From the NCBI RefSeq assembly GCF_900100015.1, contig NZ_FNDD01000004.1:62001-126000 (forward strand): 64,000 nucleotides of DNA, read 5' to 3'. Made by a program: the position numbers and the translations under genes. Source of the DNA: Vibrio xiamenensis. GTDB taxonomy: Bacteria > Pseudomonadota > Gammaproteobacteria > Enterobacterales > Vibrionaceae. Shown here piece after piece: positions 34,944-42,938 of the stretch. Under the pieces are notes generated by a model. It made no database searches, was not told where the DNA came from, and saw only the letters and a program-made list of their open reading frames with translations. Every line of letters starts with the position of its first letter. The stretch's first letter is position 1.

Positions 34944-36713
34944 TTACACCTCTACCAATGGGCCAGGATTTTTCACGTAAGTTTCGTGGATTGCGCGCGC
35001 TGCGCGAACCGCTAGAGCCCCGACTGTGAGAGTTGGGTTGAAACCACCGTTATTTGGGAACGCAGACGCACCGACCACAAATAGGTTGTGTGCATCCCAG
35101 CTTTGCAAGTAAGGGTTAAGCGCTGAAGTCTTAGGATCTGCGCCCATCACTGCGCCGCCAATTGTGTGCGAGCTGTGCTGTTTATATGGGTTCCAGCTGG
35201 CTTCGGCTTGGTTGTCGACCATGATGTCTTTCGCGCCTGCGCGCTTCATGATTTCAACGGCTTTTTCGGTTGCGTATTTTGCCATCTTCTTATCGTTTTC
35301 GTTCCAATCGAAGGTGACACGCAGCAACGGTTGACCGTGACGGTCTTTGTATTCCGGATCCAAACTTAGGTAAGCACCTGGCGATGGCATCGAGGTGCCT
35401 TGACAGAAAATCGACGCCGCATTTTGGTAATCACGCGCGTAGGCTTTCTTCCATTCGGTGCCCCAACGGCGAGTGCCCGGACGAATCGCGTCCGCGTTTT
35501 GAATCGGACGACCATTGGTGTTAAAGGCCATGATGCCCGCACCGCCGATGAAATCGAGATCGCTATGGTCAAAGTTATCTGCGTTAAAATCATCGATCTG
35601 AACCCCTAGCGCGCCGGCGCCGATAAATGGGTTCATATTTTCGTTGTCGAAGAAACCAGTAACCGATGAACAGGTTTGATAGCTGTAGTTACGACCAATG
35701 GTGCCTTTACCCGTTTTTGGATCGTACTGCTCGCCCACTTGAGAAAGCAGCATCAGACGTACGTTGTCCATCTGGTAGGCAGTGAAGATAACGATATCCG
35801 CAGGTTGGAAACCTTGCTCACCATCTTTAGTGATAAATTTCACGCCGGTAACGGTTTTGCCATCTTCGGCTTTCTCAGCGTGAAGCACTTCAGTTTCAGT
35901 AAGCAACGTAAAGTTATTACGGCGCATCAAGGCTGGAAGAATACACGCTTGTGGTGACGATTTTGAGAAGTTACCACAGCCATGAAAATCACAGAAACCG
36001 CAGTAAGTACAAGGTCCCATCGTCACGCCCAGTGGGTTAACGTAGGCTTGCGACAAGTTACCCGCAGGAATTGTAAATGGGTGATAGCCCATCTCTGTGG
36101 TCAATTTGCGGTATTTGGACATCCAGTTGGTGTCTTGAAGTTCAGGCGTTGGGTACTCACGCGAACGCGGACCTTCAAATACGTTACCGCCCGGAATTTT
36201 TTGACCCTGAATGTTACCCGCTTTGCCTGAGGTACCTGCAATACGTTCGAAACGGTCGTAGTACGGTTCCATCTCTTCGTAGGTAACGCCCCAGTCTTGA
36301 AGTTGTAGTCCCTTGGTGCGTTCAACACCATAACGCTCGATGGTTTTGGTTTTAACTTCAAAATCCCAAGGGTTAAAACGCCATGACATGCCAGCCCAGT
36401 GTGTGCCAGCACCGCCAACGTTCCAGCCGAACTGGTACGCGTTCCAGTTACGTACTGGCGCCGCTTTTTGGCCGTCATGGTTACGGAATGTGGTGGTTTC
36501 CACGCTCATTGGCTGAGTCATGGAACGTCTGGTTTGCCAGCGAAGTTCATCAGGATCCACTGCCGGTGGAAAATCGGTTGACGTATCACGCCAAGCCCCT
36601 CGTTCGATGGCGACGACATTTAAACCCGCGCGAGTTAACTCTTCTGCGATGACGGAACCTGCCCATCCTAATCCACAGATAACCGCGTCGACTTTTGCTC
36701 TTTCTTTTATCAT
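34944..36713 (-). CDS. GMC-family FAD dehydrogenase, large subunit (gluconate 2-dehydrogenase-like)
   Basis: Flavoprotein oxidising a sugar, sugar acid or alcohol, 589 residues, typical length. The N-terminal FAD site reads VDAVICGLGWAGSVIAEELTRAG with ERGAW after it; a second site, GWNVGGAGTHWAG, lies at about 97-108. The C-terminal GMC catalytic region has SSHTIGGAVMG and FNPTLTVGALAVRAA. A cysteine cluster GPCTYCGFCDFHGCG (Cys about 235, 238, 241, 246) fits the Fe-S site described for FAD-glucose dehydrogenase relatives. It carries no Tat signal itself and would be exported with the small subunit. GGAG precedes ATG 36713. Substrate (gluconate, 2-ketogluconate, fructose, sorbitol) unknown. 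Confidence 0.85.
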   Translation of the reverse strand: MIKERAKVDAVICGLGWAGSVIAEELTRAGLNVVAIERGAWRDTSTDFPPAVDPDELRWQTRRSMTQPMSVETTTFRNHDGQKAAPVRNWNAYQFGWNVGGAGTHWAGMSWRFNPWDFEVKTKTIERYGVERTKGLQLQDWGVTYEEMEPYYDRFERIAGTSGKAGNIQGQKIPGGNVFEGPRSREYPTPELQDTNWMSKYRKLTTEMGYHPFTIPAGNLSQAYVNPLGVTMGPCTYCGFCDFHGCGNFSKSSPQACILPALMRRNNFTLLTETEVLHAEKAEDGKTVTGVKFITKDGEQGFQPADIVIFTAYQMDNVRLMLLSQVGEQYDPKTGKGTIGRNYSYQTCSSVTGFFDNENMNPFIGAGALGVQIDDFNADNFDHSDLDFIGGAGIMAFNTNGRPIQNADAIRPGTRRWGTEWKKAYARDYQNAASIFCQGTSMPSPGAYLSLDPEYKDRHGQPLLRVTFDWNENDKKMAKYATEKAVEIMKRAGAKDIMVDNQAEASWNPYKQHSSHTIGGAVMGADPKTSALNPYLQSWDAHNLFVVGASAFPNNGGFNPTLTVGALAVRAARAIHETYVKNPGPLVEV

Positions 36714-36730
36714 TATTATATTTCTCCAGC

Positions 36731-37459
36731 CTAATCGTTTGGAATTAAGCTAACTGGGATAAGATTTAACTCTTCTCCACGACGGGCTAAGTAAGGACGA
36801 TAATCATAACGTGCACCTGGGAAGCCGATCATTTTCCAACCAGCCATATCTTTGTTGCCGCCATAAATAGGGTCCGACAGATAGCCTTCACGGGCGTTTT
36901 GCAGCATGAGTTCAAACAATGCAGCACCGTCGATATCGCTACCTAAGTTGATCTTGCCAGCTTCGAGTTTAAGCAGAAAGTCGTCGATTTGATCTGGAGA
37001 CAGCGCTGCGAATGCACCGCCAAGGTTTTTCTGCGCGTACGCTTCAATCGCAGTTAACCCTTTCAAATAACGCTGTTTTGGCGTTTCAAGAAACTGAGGT
37101 TTGCCCATCAGTTTTTCTTCATTGGCACGGTCCATCGGGCCTTCTAAATACAATGCTTTACCTGAGCCGTAATCACCAAAAAGCTGGTCGTCGATAAACT
37201 CAATGCAACCACTTTGGGTCGCTGATGGGCCGTATTCATCTTGGGGAATGAGGCGGTCATAAATGGCGGATAAGGTGTCTCGGTCAACTTTTTTCGTTAA
37301 GACTCGATAGGCGCCAGCGTGTGCTGGATTGGGTAAATGGTCAGAACTTAAGGCCGTCTCGAGTGGCACACCGTGCATTTCTTCTGCATTAATACGCGGG
37401 GCGATGGCGAGAGTAGCCGCAGCTTGACCCAACAGCTTGAGAGCTTGTCTTCTTTTCAT
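36731..37459 (-). CDS. Gluconate 2-dehydrogenase subunit 3-like small subunit with Tat-like signal
   Basis: Small subunit of the periplasmic dehydrogenase, 242 residues from ATG 37459. The N-terminus MKRRQALKLLGQAAATLAIA resembles a twin-arginine signal, which would carry the folded FAD subunit along. The body has LSAIYDRLIPQDEYGPSATQSGCIEFID and LPEG-free short helices typical of the subunit-3 (PF13618) family. TAAGGAT precedes the ATG. A longer in-frame start at 37546 lies outside the signal peptide and is rejected. First gene of the three-gene operon. Confidence 0.82.
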   Translation of the reverse strand: MKRRQALKLLGQAAATLAIAPRINAEEMHGVPLETALSSDHLPNPAHAGAYRVLTKKVDRDTLSAIYDRLIPQDEYGPSATQSGCIEFIDDQLFGDYGSGKALYLEGPMDRANEEKLMGKPQFLETPKQRYLKGLTAIEAYAQKNLGGAFAALSPDQIDDFLLKLEAGKINLGSDIDGAALFELMLQNAREGYLSDPIYGGNKDMAGWKMIGFPGARYDYRPYLARRGEELNLIPVSLIPND

Positions 37460-38009
37460 AAAGCTATCCTTATCTGATTGGGACTCTTCAAAAGTATTGC
37501 AGTTCACTTGAACTAAATGACCAACACGAACGACCAGGGGGAACAACTTATTGACTAAGCCATTGGCAGTCGAGGGGATTTTTTCAGTAGAAACAATCCC
37601 TTAAACTGGGTCATTACTACCGATGCATGTCATGTCGCACACATTGTAACAAAATATTACAATATGTAACAACAGTTGCTTCATTTGATTTCAAATTGAT
37701 ACTCAACTTACAAACCAATTAAATTCGTTTCACAAGTGTAACTATTTTGAAAATAGACAATATTTAGCAAATTCGAAAGTATTATGGATGAAGACAAAAT
37801 AATTCTGGAACCGTATCGTAACTTTTACTGATTCAAAAATTCTTCCTTCACCAAAGCCATCGTTTGGATGAGCCACTAAACCTTTGTATCAATAAAAGCA
37901 AACCGTCACCGATCACATTGCTGCTAAAACATCGCAACAAAACTCTCAATAACGAACACAACGAAAATAATGCGAGAAAGCGTTGATTTCACTATGCTGA
38001 CGCGCATTA
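37460..38009. other. AT-rich regulatory gap upstream of the FAD dehydrogenase operon
   Basis: About 550 bases without a gene. It is AT-rich with many poly-A/T tracts. Its clearest structure is a run of overlapping TGTAAC/GTTACA-like dyads at 37644-37672. The promoters for the dehydrogenase (leftward) and the ribbon-helix-helix gene (rightward) must lie here. Confidence 0.6.
37644..37672. promoter_or_regulatory. Overlapping TGTAA/TTACA inverted repeats
   Basis: TGTAA (37645-37649) with TTACA (37657-37661), which overlaps a second dyad TTAC-AATAT-GTAA (37657-37669). This is a compound operator-like structure about 190 bases upstream of the dehydrogenase operon start. The binding protein is unknown. 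Confidence 0.4.
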
Positions 38010-38026
38010 TATATACAATGTATATA
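38010..38026. promoter_or_regulatory. Palindrome upstream of the ribbon-helix-helix gene
   Basis: TATATACAATGTATATA, a perfect 7-3-7 dyad that ends 20 bases before the ATG at 38047. It overlaps the likely promoter zone, so it is the natural autoregulatory operator candidate. Confidence 0.55.
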
Positions 38027-38046
38027 CGTTTTTTATGGATGGTGGC

Positions 38047-38220
38047 ATGGGCCGTAAAAAGTCATCAAAGCCGAAAGACAGCCAACTACTGTTACGGATC
38101 AACCGCGAAGTACGTGACGAATTTATAGCGATATGCGAAGAGCAGGACACTTCAGCAGCCCGAGAAATACGCAAATTCATCCAGCAATTTATCGCGGCGC
38201 ATAAAAACGCAGATACATAA
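38047..38220 (+). CDS. Small ribbon-helix-helix DNA-binding protein
   Basis: Short protein (57 residues from ATG 38047; ATG 38035 in the same frame adds four). After a basic N-terminus (MGRKKSSKPKD) comes SQLLLRINREVRDEFIAIC and EEQDTSAAREIRKFIQQFI, the beta-strand and two helices of an Arc/MetJ/CopG-type ribbon-helix-helix domain. Such proteins bind operators as dimers of dimers. The TATATAC-type palindrome directly upstream fits self-regulation. Similar genes occur on plasmids as copy or mobilisation regulators and in toxin-antitoxin pairs; no toxin gene is adjacent here. It may regulate the peptide gene 63 bases downstream. Confidence 0.72.
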   Translation: MGRKKSSKPKDSQLLLRINREVRDEFIAICEEQDTSAAREIRKFIQQFIAAHKNADT

Positions 38221-38282
38221 ACATGTCGAGATAGGCTGCGCGAGACATTTCCGTCGTTATGACCTATTCAAAGGAGTAAATC

Positions 38283-38375
38283 ATGGCAAAATCAACGAAG
38301 AAAGAGTTGAAAAAGTCACTTAAAAAAGCCAAATCTAAAGTGAAAAAAATCAAGAAAGAACTCAAAAAGGCCTAG
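38283..38375 (+). CDS. 30-residue lysine-rich peptide gene
   Basis: ATG 38283 to stop at 38373-38375, 30 codons. The ribosome site AAAGGAG upstream is excellent. The product starts MAKSTKKELKKSL, has about 15 lysines, no aromatic residue, and alternates Lys pairs with Leu, Ala, Val and Ile (ELKKSLKKAKSKVKKIKKEL), predicting a strongly cationic amphipathic helix. A textbook terminator follows 24 bases after the stop. It could be a nucleic-acid-binding, ribosome-associated or antimicrobial-like peptide; no family recognised. Below the size limit of most gene finders, so it may be unannotated in relatives. Confidence 0.65.
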   Translation: MAKSTKKELKKSLKKAKSKVKKIKKELKKA

Positions 38376-38398
38376 CCCTTATTGATGTTGCAACGGAT

Positions 38399-38428
38399 AA
38401 AGCCACCACTAGTGTGGCTTTTTTTTGT
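38399..38428 (+). terminator. Intrinsic terminator of the small-protein locus
   Basis: Stem AAAGCCAC (38399-38406) with GTGGCTTT (38414-38421), then eight or more T residues. Confidence 0.9.
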
Positions 38429-38665
38429 TTTCTATCGCCTGCCTCATCTTCCCAAATCAGCACCATCCTTACATTTCGACGATATGAAATAAATGACATA
38501 TTTTCTTTTAAAACAACAAGTAACAGTTATGTGACAGCATAAATTGTTCATCATGATGTCACGCAATCGTCATTGTTGATTGCTAGTTTTCTCGCTTCCT
38601 TGTGCGCACAACCTGAACCAGATTCACAAAAAACCATTTATAGAAGTAAGGAAACCTCTTTGATC

Positions 38666-40924
38666 ATGAAGATTTCACATCAGCAGAAAACATTCGCCCT
38701 CACCGCGCTAACCTGTGCGCTACTCAGCGCGTGTAATTCAGACTCAGACAGTGAAGCCAGTTACACAAAACCCGCGCTGCCAACGGGGCTTGGATACGAA
38801 CAAACCGTTAATACACCTGACATTTCAGGTACAGCGGTGGTCGATGGTGATATTGAGGTCACCAACTATAAGAAAAATATCGTCGCTTACGACGAAGCGG
38901 TTAACCCGATTTTACAAGTTCTCACTGGTTTCAACGACATTTGGAGTGTTGGCGATAGCACTTGGTCTAGCACTGGCTCCGCGGACCTTGACGTCGCTGA
39001 TGGCTACGAAAGCTACACGGGCGTCGACGGCGGCGCGACCAATAGCACCAGCAGCGCACTCCTGCTTGATTTCAGCGGCGCGAACACCCTTGATGATGAC
39101 GTTTGGCAATACAACTTTGACTATGTCAAAACCCTCACTCGCAGCGGCGAAACCGAGCCCGATGTCGACCGCGATGATGCCGCCAGCCAAGTGTTTGCCT
39201 ACCTCGATGACCAACGTGAAAAAGGCTACAGCATCACCTCAGGTCTTGGCGCTCTAGCTGATGATTATCGCACTGGCGCCAATTCAACCTCTCCTTACTC
39301 ATATAACGATGAAGGCACAGAGGTGCTGGTTGATGACACCGAGGTTGATATATTTGATGACAGCAACTTGCCGAATGAAGGCTTAGGTGAAGGTGGCACG
39401 AACTATGGTGAAAGTGGTTATGAACTCGATGATGTTATCGCGCTACTGGATACCATTCGTGACTTTGGCGCCTCAACCGAAGCGCCCAAATACCACTTTG
39501 AATCTCCGCGTCCTTGGCGCATGGAAAGCGACTACAGTGTCGCCAGCTTCAGCAGCATTGACGATGTCACTGCGCTGGAATGTCATAACCTTGATGACAG
39601 CGTGACGGAAAAATTCTACGACTTCCCAAGCGACCCGATTGTCTCACCGCTGATTGGCTTGCGCTGCGCCGGACGCACCATCTATACCGACAACGGCGAC
39701 GGCAGCTTTAGCTCCAACTACACGGCGGGAAGTGGCGATGCATGGGTATCTGGCCGCGCTAAAGACGGCGGCTTTCCTAGCGGCCATACCACTGAAGCGG
39801 TCGACCGTGGTTTAGGGCTTGCCTATACGATTCCTGCGCGTTTTGCTGAAATGGCGATGCGCGCGGTGGACCTTGGCACCAACCGAATTGTCGCGGGTAT
39901 GCACTCACCGCTGGATGTGATTGGCGGACGGATTATGGGCACCGCAGTCACTGCGGCGGCGCTCAATGCCAACCCAACCGTTGCCAGTACAGCGCTAAGC
40001 CAAGCCAACGAGTATTTCTTAGCCAAAGCGCAAACTGCCGGTTTTGATACTATCGATGACTATGCTCACAGCGATGTCAGCGATGTGGAAGCGGCGCGTT
40101 ACAGCGACCACGATGAAATGAAGGCCCGTTATCTTGCGGCATTGACCTACGGTTTCGAAGCGCTTGATGAAGACAGCGCCGCTGCCGAAGTACCAAAAGG
40201 CGCCGAAGTTCTGCTCGCATCACGCTTTCCTTACCTTGATGACGACCAGCGCCGCGCGGTGCTCGCCACCACAGAGATCGATTCCAACTATCCGGTTATC
40301 AATCAATCTCGTGGTTGGGGACGCTTAAATCTATTTGCTGCCGCCGATGGTTACGGCGCTTTTGATGGCGACGTAACCATCACTATGAGTTCTGATGATG
40401 GTGAATTTGGCGCCCAAGATACTTGGCGTAATGATATTAGCGGCGCGGGCCTGCTCACCAAACTTGGCGAGGGCAGCTTAACGCTCACCGGTGACAACAA
40501 CTACTCCGGCGGTACACTACTTGAAGCAGGTAGCTTAATCGCGGCCTCAAGCAGTGCATTTGGCAGCGGCACGCTCTATCAGCAAGATGGTAATCTTGAA
40601 ATCTCAATTGACGATGGCAGCAGCGATAGCTCGCAAGGTACACTTAATGTCGGCGCTTATGTTCAAGATGGTGGTAGCCTTGTGCTTGATCTTAACAATA
40701 ACGCTAAACTTAGCGCTAGCGGCAGCATCTACTTAAGCGGTGGCAATCTGGTTGTCACGGTCCCAACCCTGAGCGAGACAGAGAGCTTTAGCATTCTTTC
40801 CGCCGCTTATCTTGATGGCGAATTTGACAGCGTTACCGCCAGCGATAGCTCAGGCACCAGTTACGATGTGTCGGTCAGTTACAGCGCAACTGGCGCCAGT
40901 GTGAGCGTCTCTCCGCAGGCTTAA
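38666..40924 (+). CDS. Lipoprotein with vanadium-haloperoxidase/PAP2 signature and autotransporter-type repeats
   Basis: Large exported protein, 752 residues from ATG 38666. Its signal peptide ends in a lipobox (LLSAC, Cys about 23), so it is membrane-anchored in the periplasm or outer membrane. The PAP2/vanadium-haloperoxidase motif is complete: KYHFESPRP (K275...R282-P283), PSGH (371-374), and R407-x5-H413-x3-D417 in NRIVAGMHSPLD. The gap between the first two parts is longer than usual. Residues about 610-700 contain a passenger-associated repeat (GAGLLTKLGEGSLTLTGDNNYSGGT), followed by beta-rich Ser/Gly/Asp sequence; there is no C-terminal beta-barrel. Acid phosphatase is the family default; haloperoxidase activity is possible. 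Monocistronic with its own terminator. Confidence 0.82.
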   Translation: MKISHQQKTFALTALTCALLSACNSDSDSEASYTKPALPTGLGYEQTVNTPDISGTAVVDGDIEVTNYKKNIVAYDEAVNPILQVLTGFNDIWSVGDSTWSSTGSADLDVADGYESYTGVDGGATNSTSSALLLDFSGANTLDDDVWQYNFDYVKTLTRSGETEPDVDRDDAASQVFAYLDDQREKGYSITSGLGALADDYRTGANSTSPYSYNDEGTEVLVDDTEVDIFDDSNLPNEGLGEGGTNYGESGYELDDVIALLDTIRDFGASTEAPKYHFESPRPWRMESDYSVASFSSIDDVTALECHNLDDSVTEKFYDFPSDPIVSPLIGLRCAGRTIYTDNGDGSFSSNYTAGSGDAWVSGRAKDGGFPSGHTTEAVDRGLGLAYTIPARFAEMAMRAVDLGTNRIVAGMHSPLDVIGGRIMGTAVTAAALNANPTVASTALSQANEYFLAKAQTAGFDTIDDYAHSDVSDVEAARYSDHDEMKARYLAALTYGFEALDEDSAAAEVPKGAEVLLASRFPYLDDDQRRAVLATTEIDSNYPVINQSRGWGRLNLFAAADGYGAFDGDVTITMSSDDGEFGAQDTWRNDISGAGLLTKLGEGSLTLTGDNNYSGGTLLEAGSLIAASSSAFGSGTLYQQDGNLEISIDDGSSDSSQGTLNVGAYVQDGGSLVLDLNNNAKLSASGSIYLSGGNLVVTVPTLSETESFSILSAAYLDGEFDSVTASDSSGTSYDVSVSYSATGASVSVSPQA

Positions 40925-40952
40925 TGACTAAAAACGGTGCATATAATTGAAG

Positions 40953-40977
40953 AGAGCCTGCATTGCGCAGGCTCTTT
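40953..40977. terminator. Bidirectional terminator after the PAP2-family gene
   Basis: Stem GAGCCTGC (40954-40961) with GCAGGCTC (40967-40974) and flanking A/T pairs. Between the converging genes ending at 40924 and 41010. Confidence 0.8.
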
Positions 40978-41009
40978 ACTTTCTGACATTTATTTAAGTT
41001 ACGCGCCAC

Positions 41010-42182
41010 TTAAGCTTTGCCGGATTGATGGCTAAGACGCAAGTACACCAGCCCGACTAAAAGCCCCCAAAGCGTTGAGCTCATCCCCAGAAAACTCACA
41101 CCAGATAAGGTGATTAAAAAGGTAAACAGCGCAGGTTCGCGGTAGTTATCTTGTTTAAAGGCGCTACTTAAGCACATCAGCAAAGTCCCTAATAACGCGA
41201 ATCCGGCGAGAATATGGGAAATCTCATTCGGCAACGCCAAAAACAGCGCCACGACCGATGTGGCGAATAGTCCTGCCATCAAGTAAAACATCCCAGCCCA
41301 AATCACAGCGCGATAGCGCTGCGATTTATCACTGTCGACTTGTTCATTCATACAAATGGCGGCTGAAATCGCCGCCAGATTGACGCTAAAACCCCCTATC
41401 GGTGCAAACAGCAAATTGGCAAGCCCAGTGCCGACCAGTAACGGTTTAACTGGCACGTCATAGTGATAGCTTCTCATCATCGCAATGCCGGGCAAATTTT
41501 GCGACAGCATAGTCACGACATACAGCGGCAGTGCAAGGTTAACCGCTGCGGGCAGTGTAAATTCAGGTTTTATCCACACCGGACTGGCAAGCGAGACACT
41601 GAGCGACTCATTGAGCCCTTGGCTTTGCTCGCCGAATAACCCGCACGCCACACCAACAATCAACAACGTTAACATGGTGTAGCGCGGCATCAGATGCTTG
41701 GCTAGCAGGTAACTGGCAAACATCAGGAGAAATACCATTGGCATTGAACTTAGCGGCGTAAATGCTTTTAAGCAAAATGGCAATAAAATTGCACCGAGCA
41801 TCGCAGTGCCAAGCTGTGGCGGAATCCGTTCGATGGCGCGGCTTAACGGCGTAATTAAACCGGTAATCACAATCAACACCCCGGTTATCATGAACGCCCC
41901 TATCGCCTCACTCAGCGAATATTGCGCCACTGCAGTGACCAACATTGCCGCGCCCGGCGTAGACCACGCAGTGAGAACCGGCTTTTTATAGTGCCATGAA
42001 AACAGTATCGACGTCAGCCCCATCACCAAACCGAGCGCCAACAGCCAACTTTCAATTTGCGCCGCACTGGCACCCGCCGCTTTGGCAGCTTGAATAATGA
42101 TCACCACCGAACTGGTATAGCCAACCAGAACCGCGCCAAAGCCTGCCGAGATATGCCCCGGATTAAACCACCTTGCTAACAT
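41010..42182 (-). CDS. BenE-family transporter
   Basis: Inner-membrane transporter of the benzoate:H+ symporter BenE family, 390 residues. It has about 12 hydrophobic segments, starting FNPGHISAGFGAVLVGYTSS and containing AWSTPGAAML near residue 75 and GGFSVNLAAISAAICMN near 260, family landmarks. Divergent from an XRE-cupin regulator with twin palindromes between them; E. coli ydcO (BenE) next to the regulator ydcN/sutR is the same arrangement. No aromatic catabolic genes are adjacent, so benzoate is not assured as substrate. Confidence 0.85.
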   Translation of the reverse strand: MLARWFNPGHISAGFGAVLVGYTSSVVIIIQAAKAAGASAAQIESWLLALGLVMGLTSILFSWHYKKPVLTAWSTPGAAMLVTAVAQYSLSEAIGAFMITGVLIVITGLITPLSRAIERIPPQLGTAMLGAILLPFCLKAFTPLSSMPMVFLLMFASYLLAKHLMPRYTMLTLLIVGVACGLFGEQSQGLNESLSVSLASPVWIKPEFTLPAAVNLALPLYVVTMLSQNLPGIAMMRSYHYDVPVKPLLVGTGLANLLFAPIGGFSVNLAAISAAICMNEQVDSDKSQRYRAVIWAGMFYLMAGLFATSVVALFLALPNEISHILAGFALLGTLLMCLSSAFKQDNYREPALFTFLITLSGVSFLGMSSTLWGLLVGLVYLRLSHQSGKA

Positions 42183-42217
42183 TTCCTATCCCTTGTGATG
42201 ATGCTACTATTTCGTGT

Positions 42218-42263
42218 GCGTTATAACGCTCAAAAAGAGTATCACTGTGCGTTATAACGCACA
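42218..42263. promoter_or_regulatory. Twin palindromes between benE-type and XRE genes
   Basis: GCGTTATAACGC at 42218-42229 and at 42249-42260, the latter extended to TGTGCGTTATAACGCACA (42246-42263). Centres are 31 bases apart, about three helical turns. They lie between divergent starts (42182 and 42292), so one dimer pair could control both genes. Confidence 0.7.
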
Positions 42264-42291
42264 AACAATATTTCAAGCTTAGGATTTTGTT

Positions 42292-42834
42292 ATGCAAGAC
42301 GCCGATTTTCGCGCGCAAATTGCCCTTCACCTTAAGACCCTGCGTAAAGCGCAAAACATCAGCCTCGACGCCGCGTCTAAACTCACAGGCGTGTCCAAGG
42401 CGATGCTCGGCCAAATTGAACGCCAAGAATCGAGCCCAACTATTTCGGTACTGTGGAAAATCGCCAGCGGCCTTGGCACGTCGTTTTCTGCGTTTTTCGC
42501 CGGCGATCCTAAGTTGCATGTAAGCGATCGCGCGTTTCCCGCCGATACTCATATGAAGGTGAATACCCTGTTTGCTTATCAAGATGACGCCAAAATGGAG
42601 ATGTTTGAGATCACCCTAACCCATTTCCATCAACAAATGTCCTCACCTCACGCCGTTGGGGTGATTGAACATATCGTGGTGAAACAAGGTGAAATGCAGG
42701 TATTTTTCGACCAGAACTGGCACCGCCTGAAAGCCGGTGAACGGGTGCGATTTTTCAGCGATCAACAACATGGCTATCAAGCGCTCAGCGAGTGCGCAGT
42801 ATTTGACAATATTATCTGCTACCCAAGCAAATAA
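42292..42834 (+). CDS. XRE-family regulator with C-terminal cupin
   Basis: DNA-binding protein, 180 residues. N-terminal HTH (about 8-65): HLKTLRKAQNISLDAASKLTGVSKAMLGQIERQES, followed by SPTISVLWKIASGLGTS. C-terminal cupin (about 100-178) with VIEHIVVKQGEMQVFF and RLKAGERVRFFSD. Same architecture as PuuR and E. coli YdcN/SutR. Its own promoter contains the paired GCGTTATAACGC dyads, so autoregulation and control of the BenE-type transporter are the obvious inference. Ligand unknown. Confidence 0.85.
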   Translation: MQDADFRAQIALHLKTLRKAQNISLDAASKLTGVSKAMLGQIERQESSPTISVLWKIASGLGTSFSAFFAGDPKLHVSDRAFPADTHMKVNTLFAYQDDAKMEMFEITLTHFHQQMSSPHAVGVIEHIVVKQGEMQVFFDQNWHRLKAGERVRFFSDQQHGYQALSECAVFDNIICYPSK

Positions 42835-42884
42835 TTGCTAGCGGTACAAAAAGCACCACGCTTGATTGAACTGGCGTAAAAAAT

Positions 42885-42926
42885 AGCGGCGCCTTTAGCA
42901 AGTATGGGGATTACCGAGACGCCGCT
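42885..42926. terminator. Weak hairpin between the XRE and RhtB genes
   Basis: AGCGGCG (42885-42891) pairs with CGCCGCT (42920-42926) across a long loop. No clear U tract; it is a possible terminator for converging genes. Confidence 0.35.
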
Positions 42927-42938
42927 GAGGAAGGGAAA

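Noticed and set aside
38035..38220. A toxin-antitoxin pair with the ribbon-helix-helix protein as antitoxin
   Set aside because: No toxin-like partner gene precedes or follows; the lysine-rich peptide does not resemble a known toxin family.
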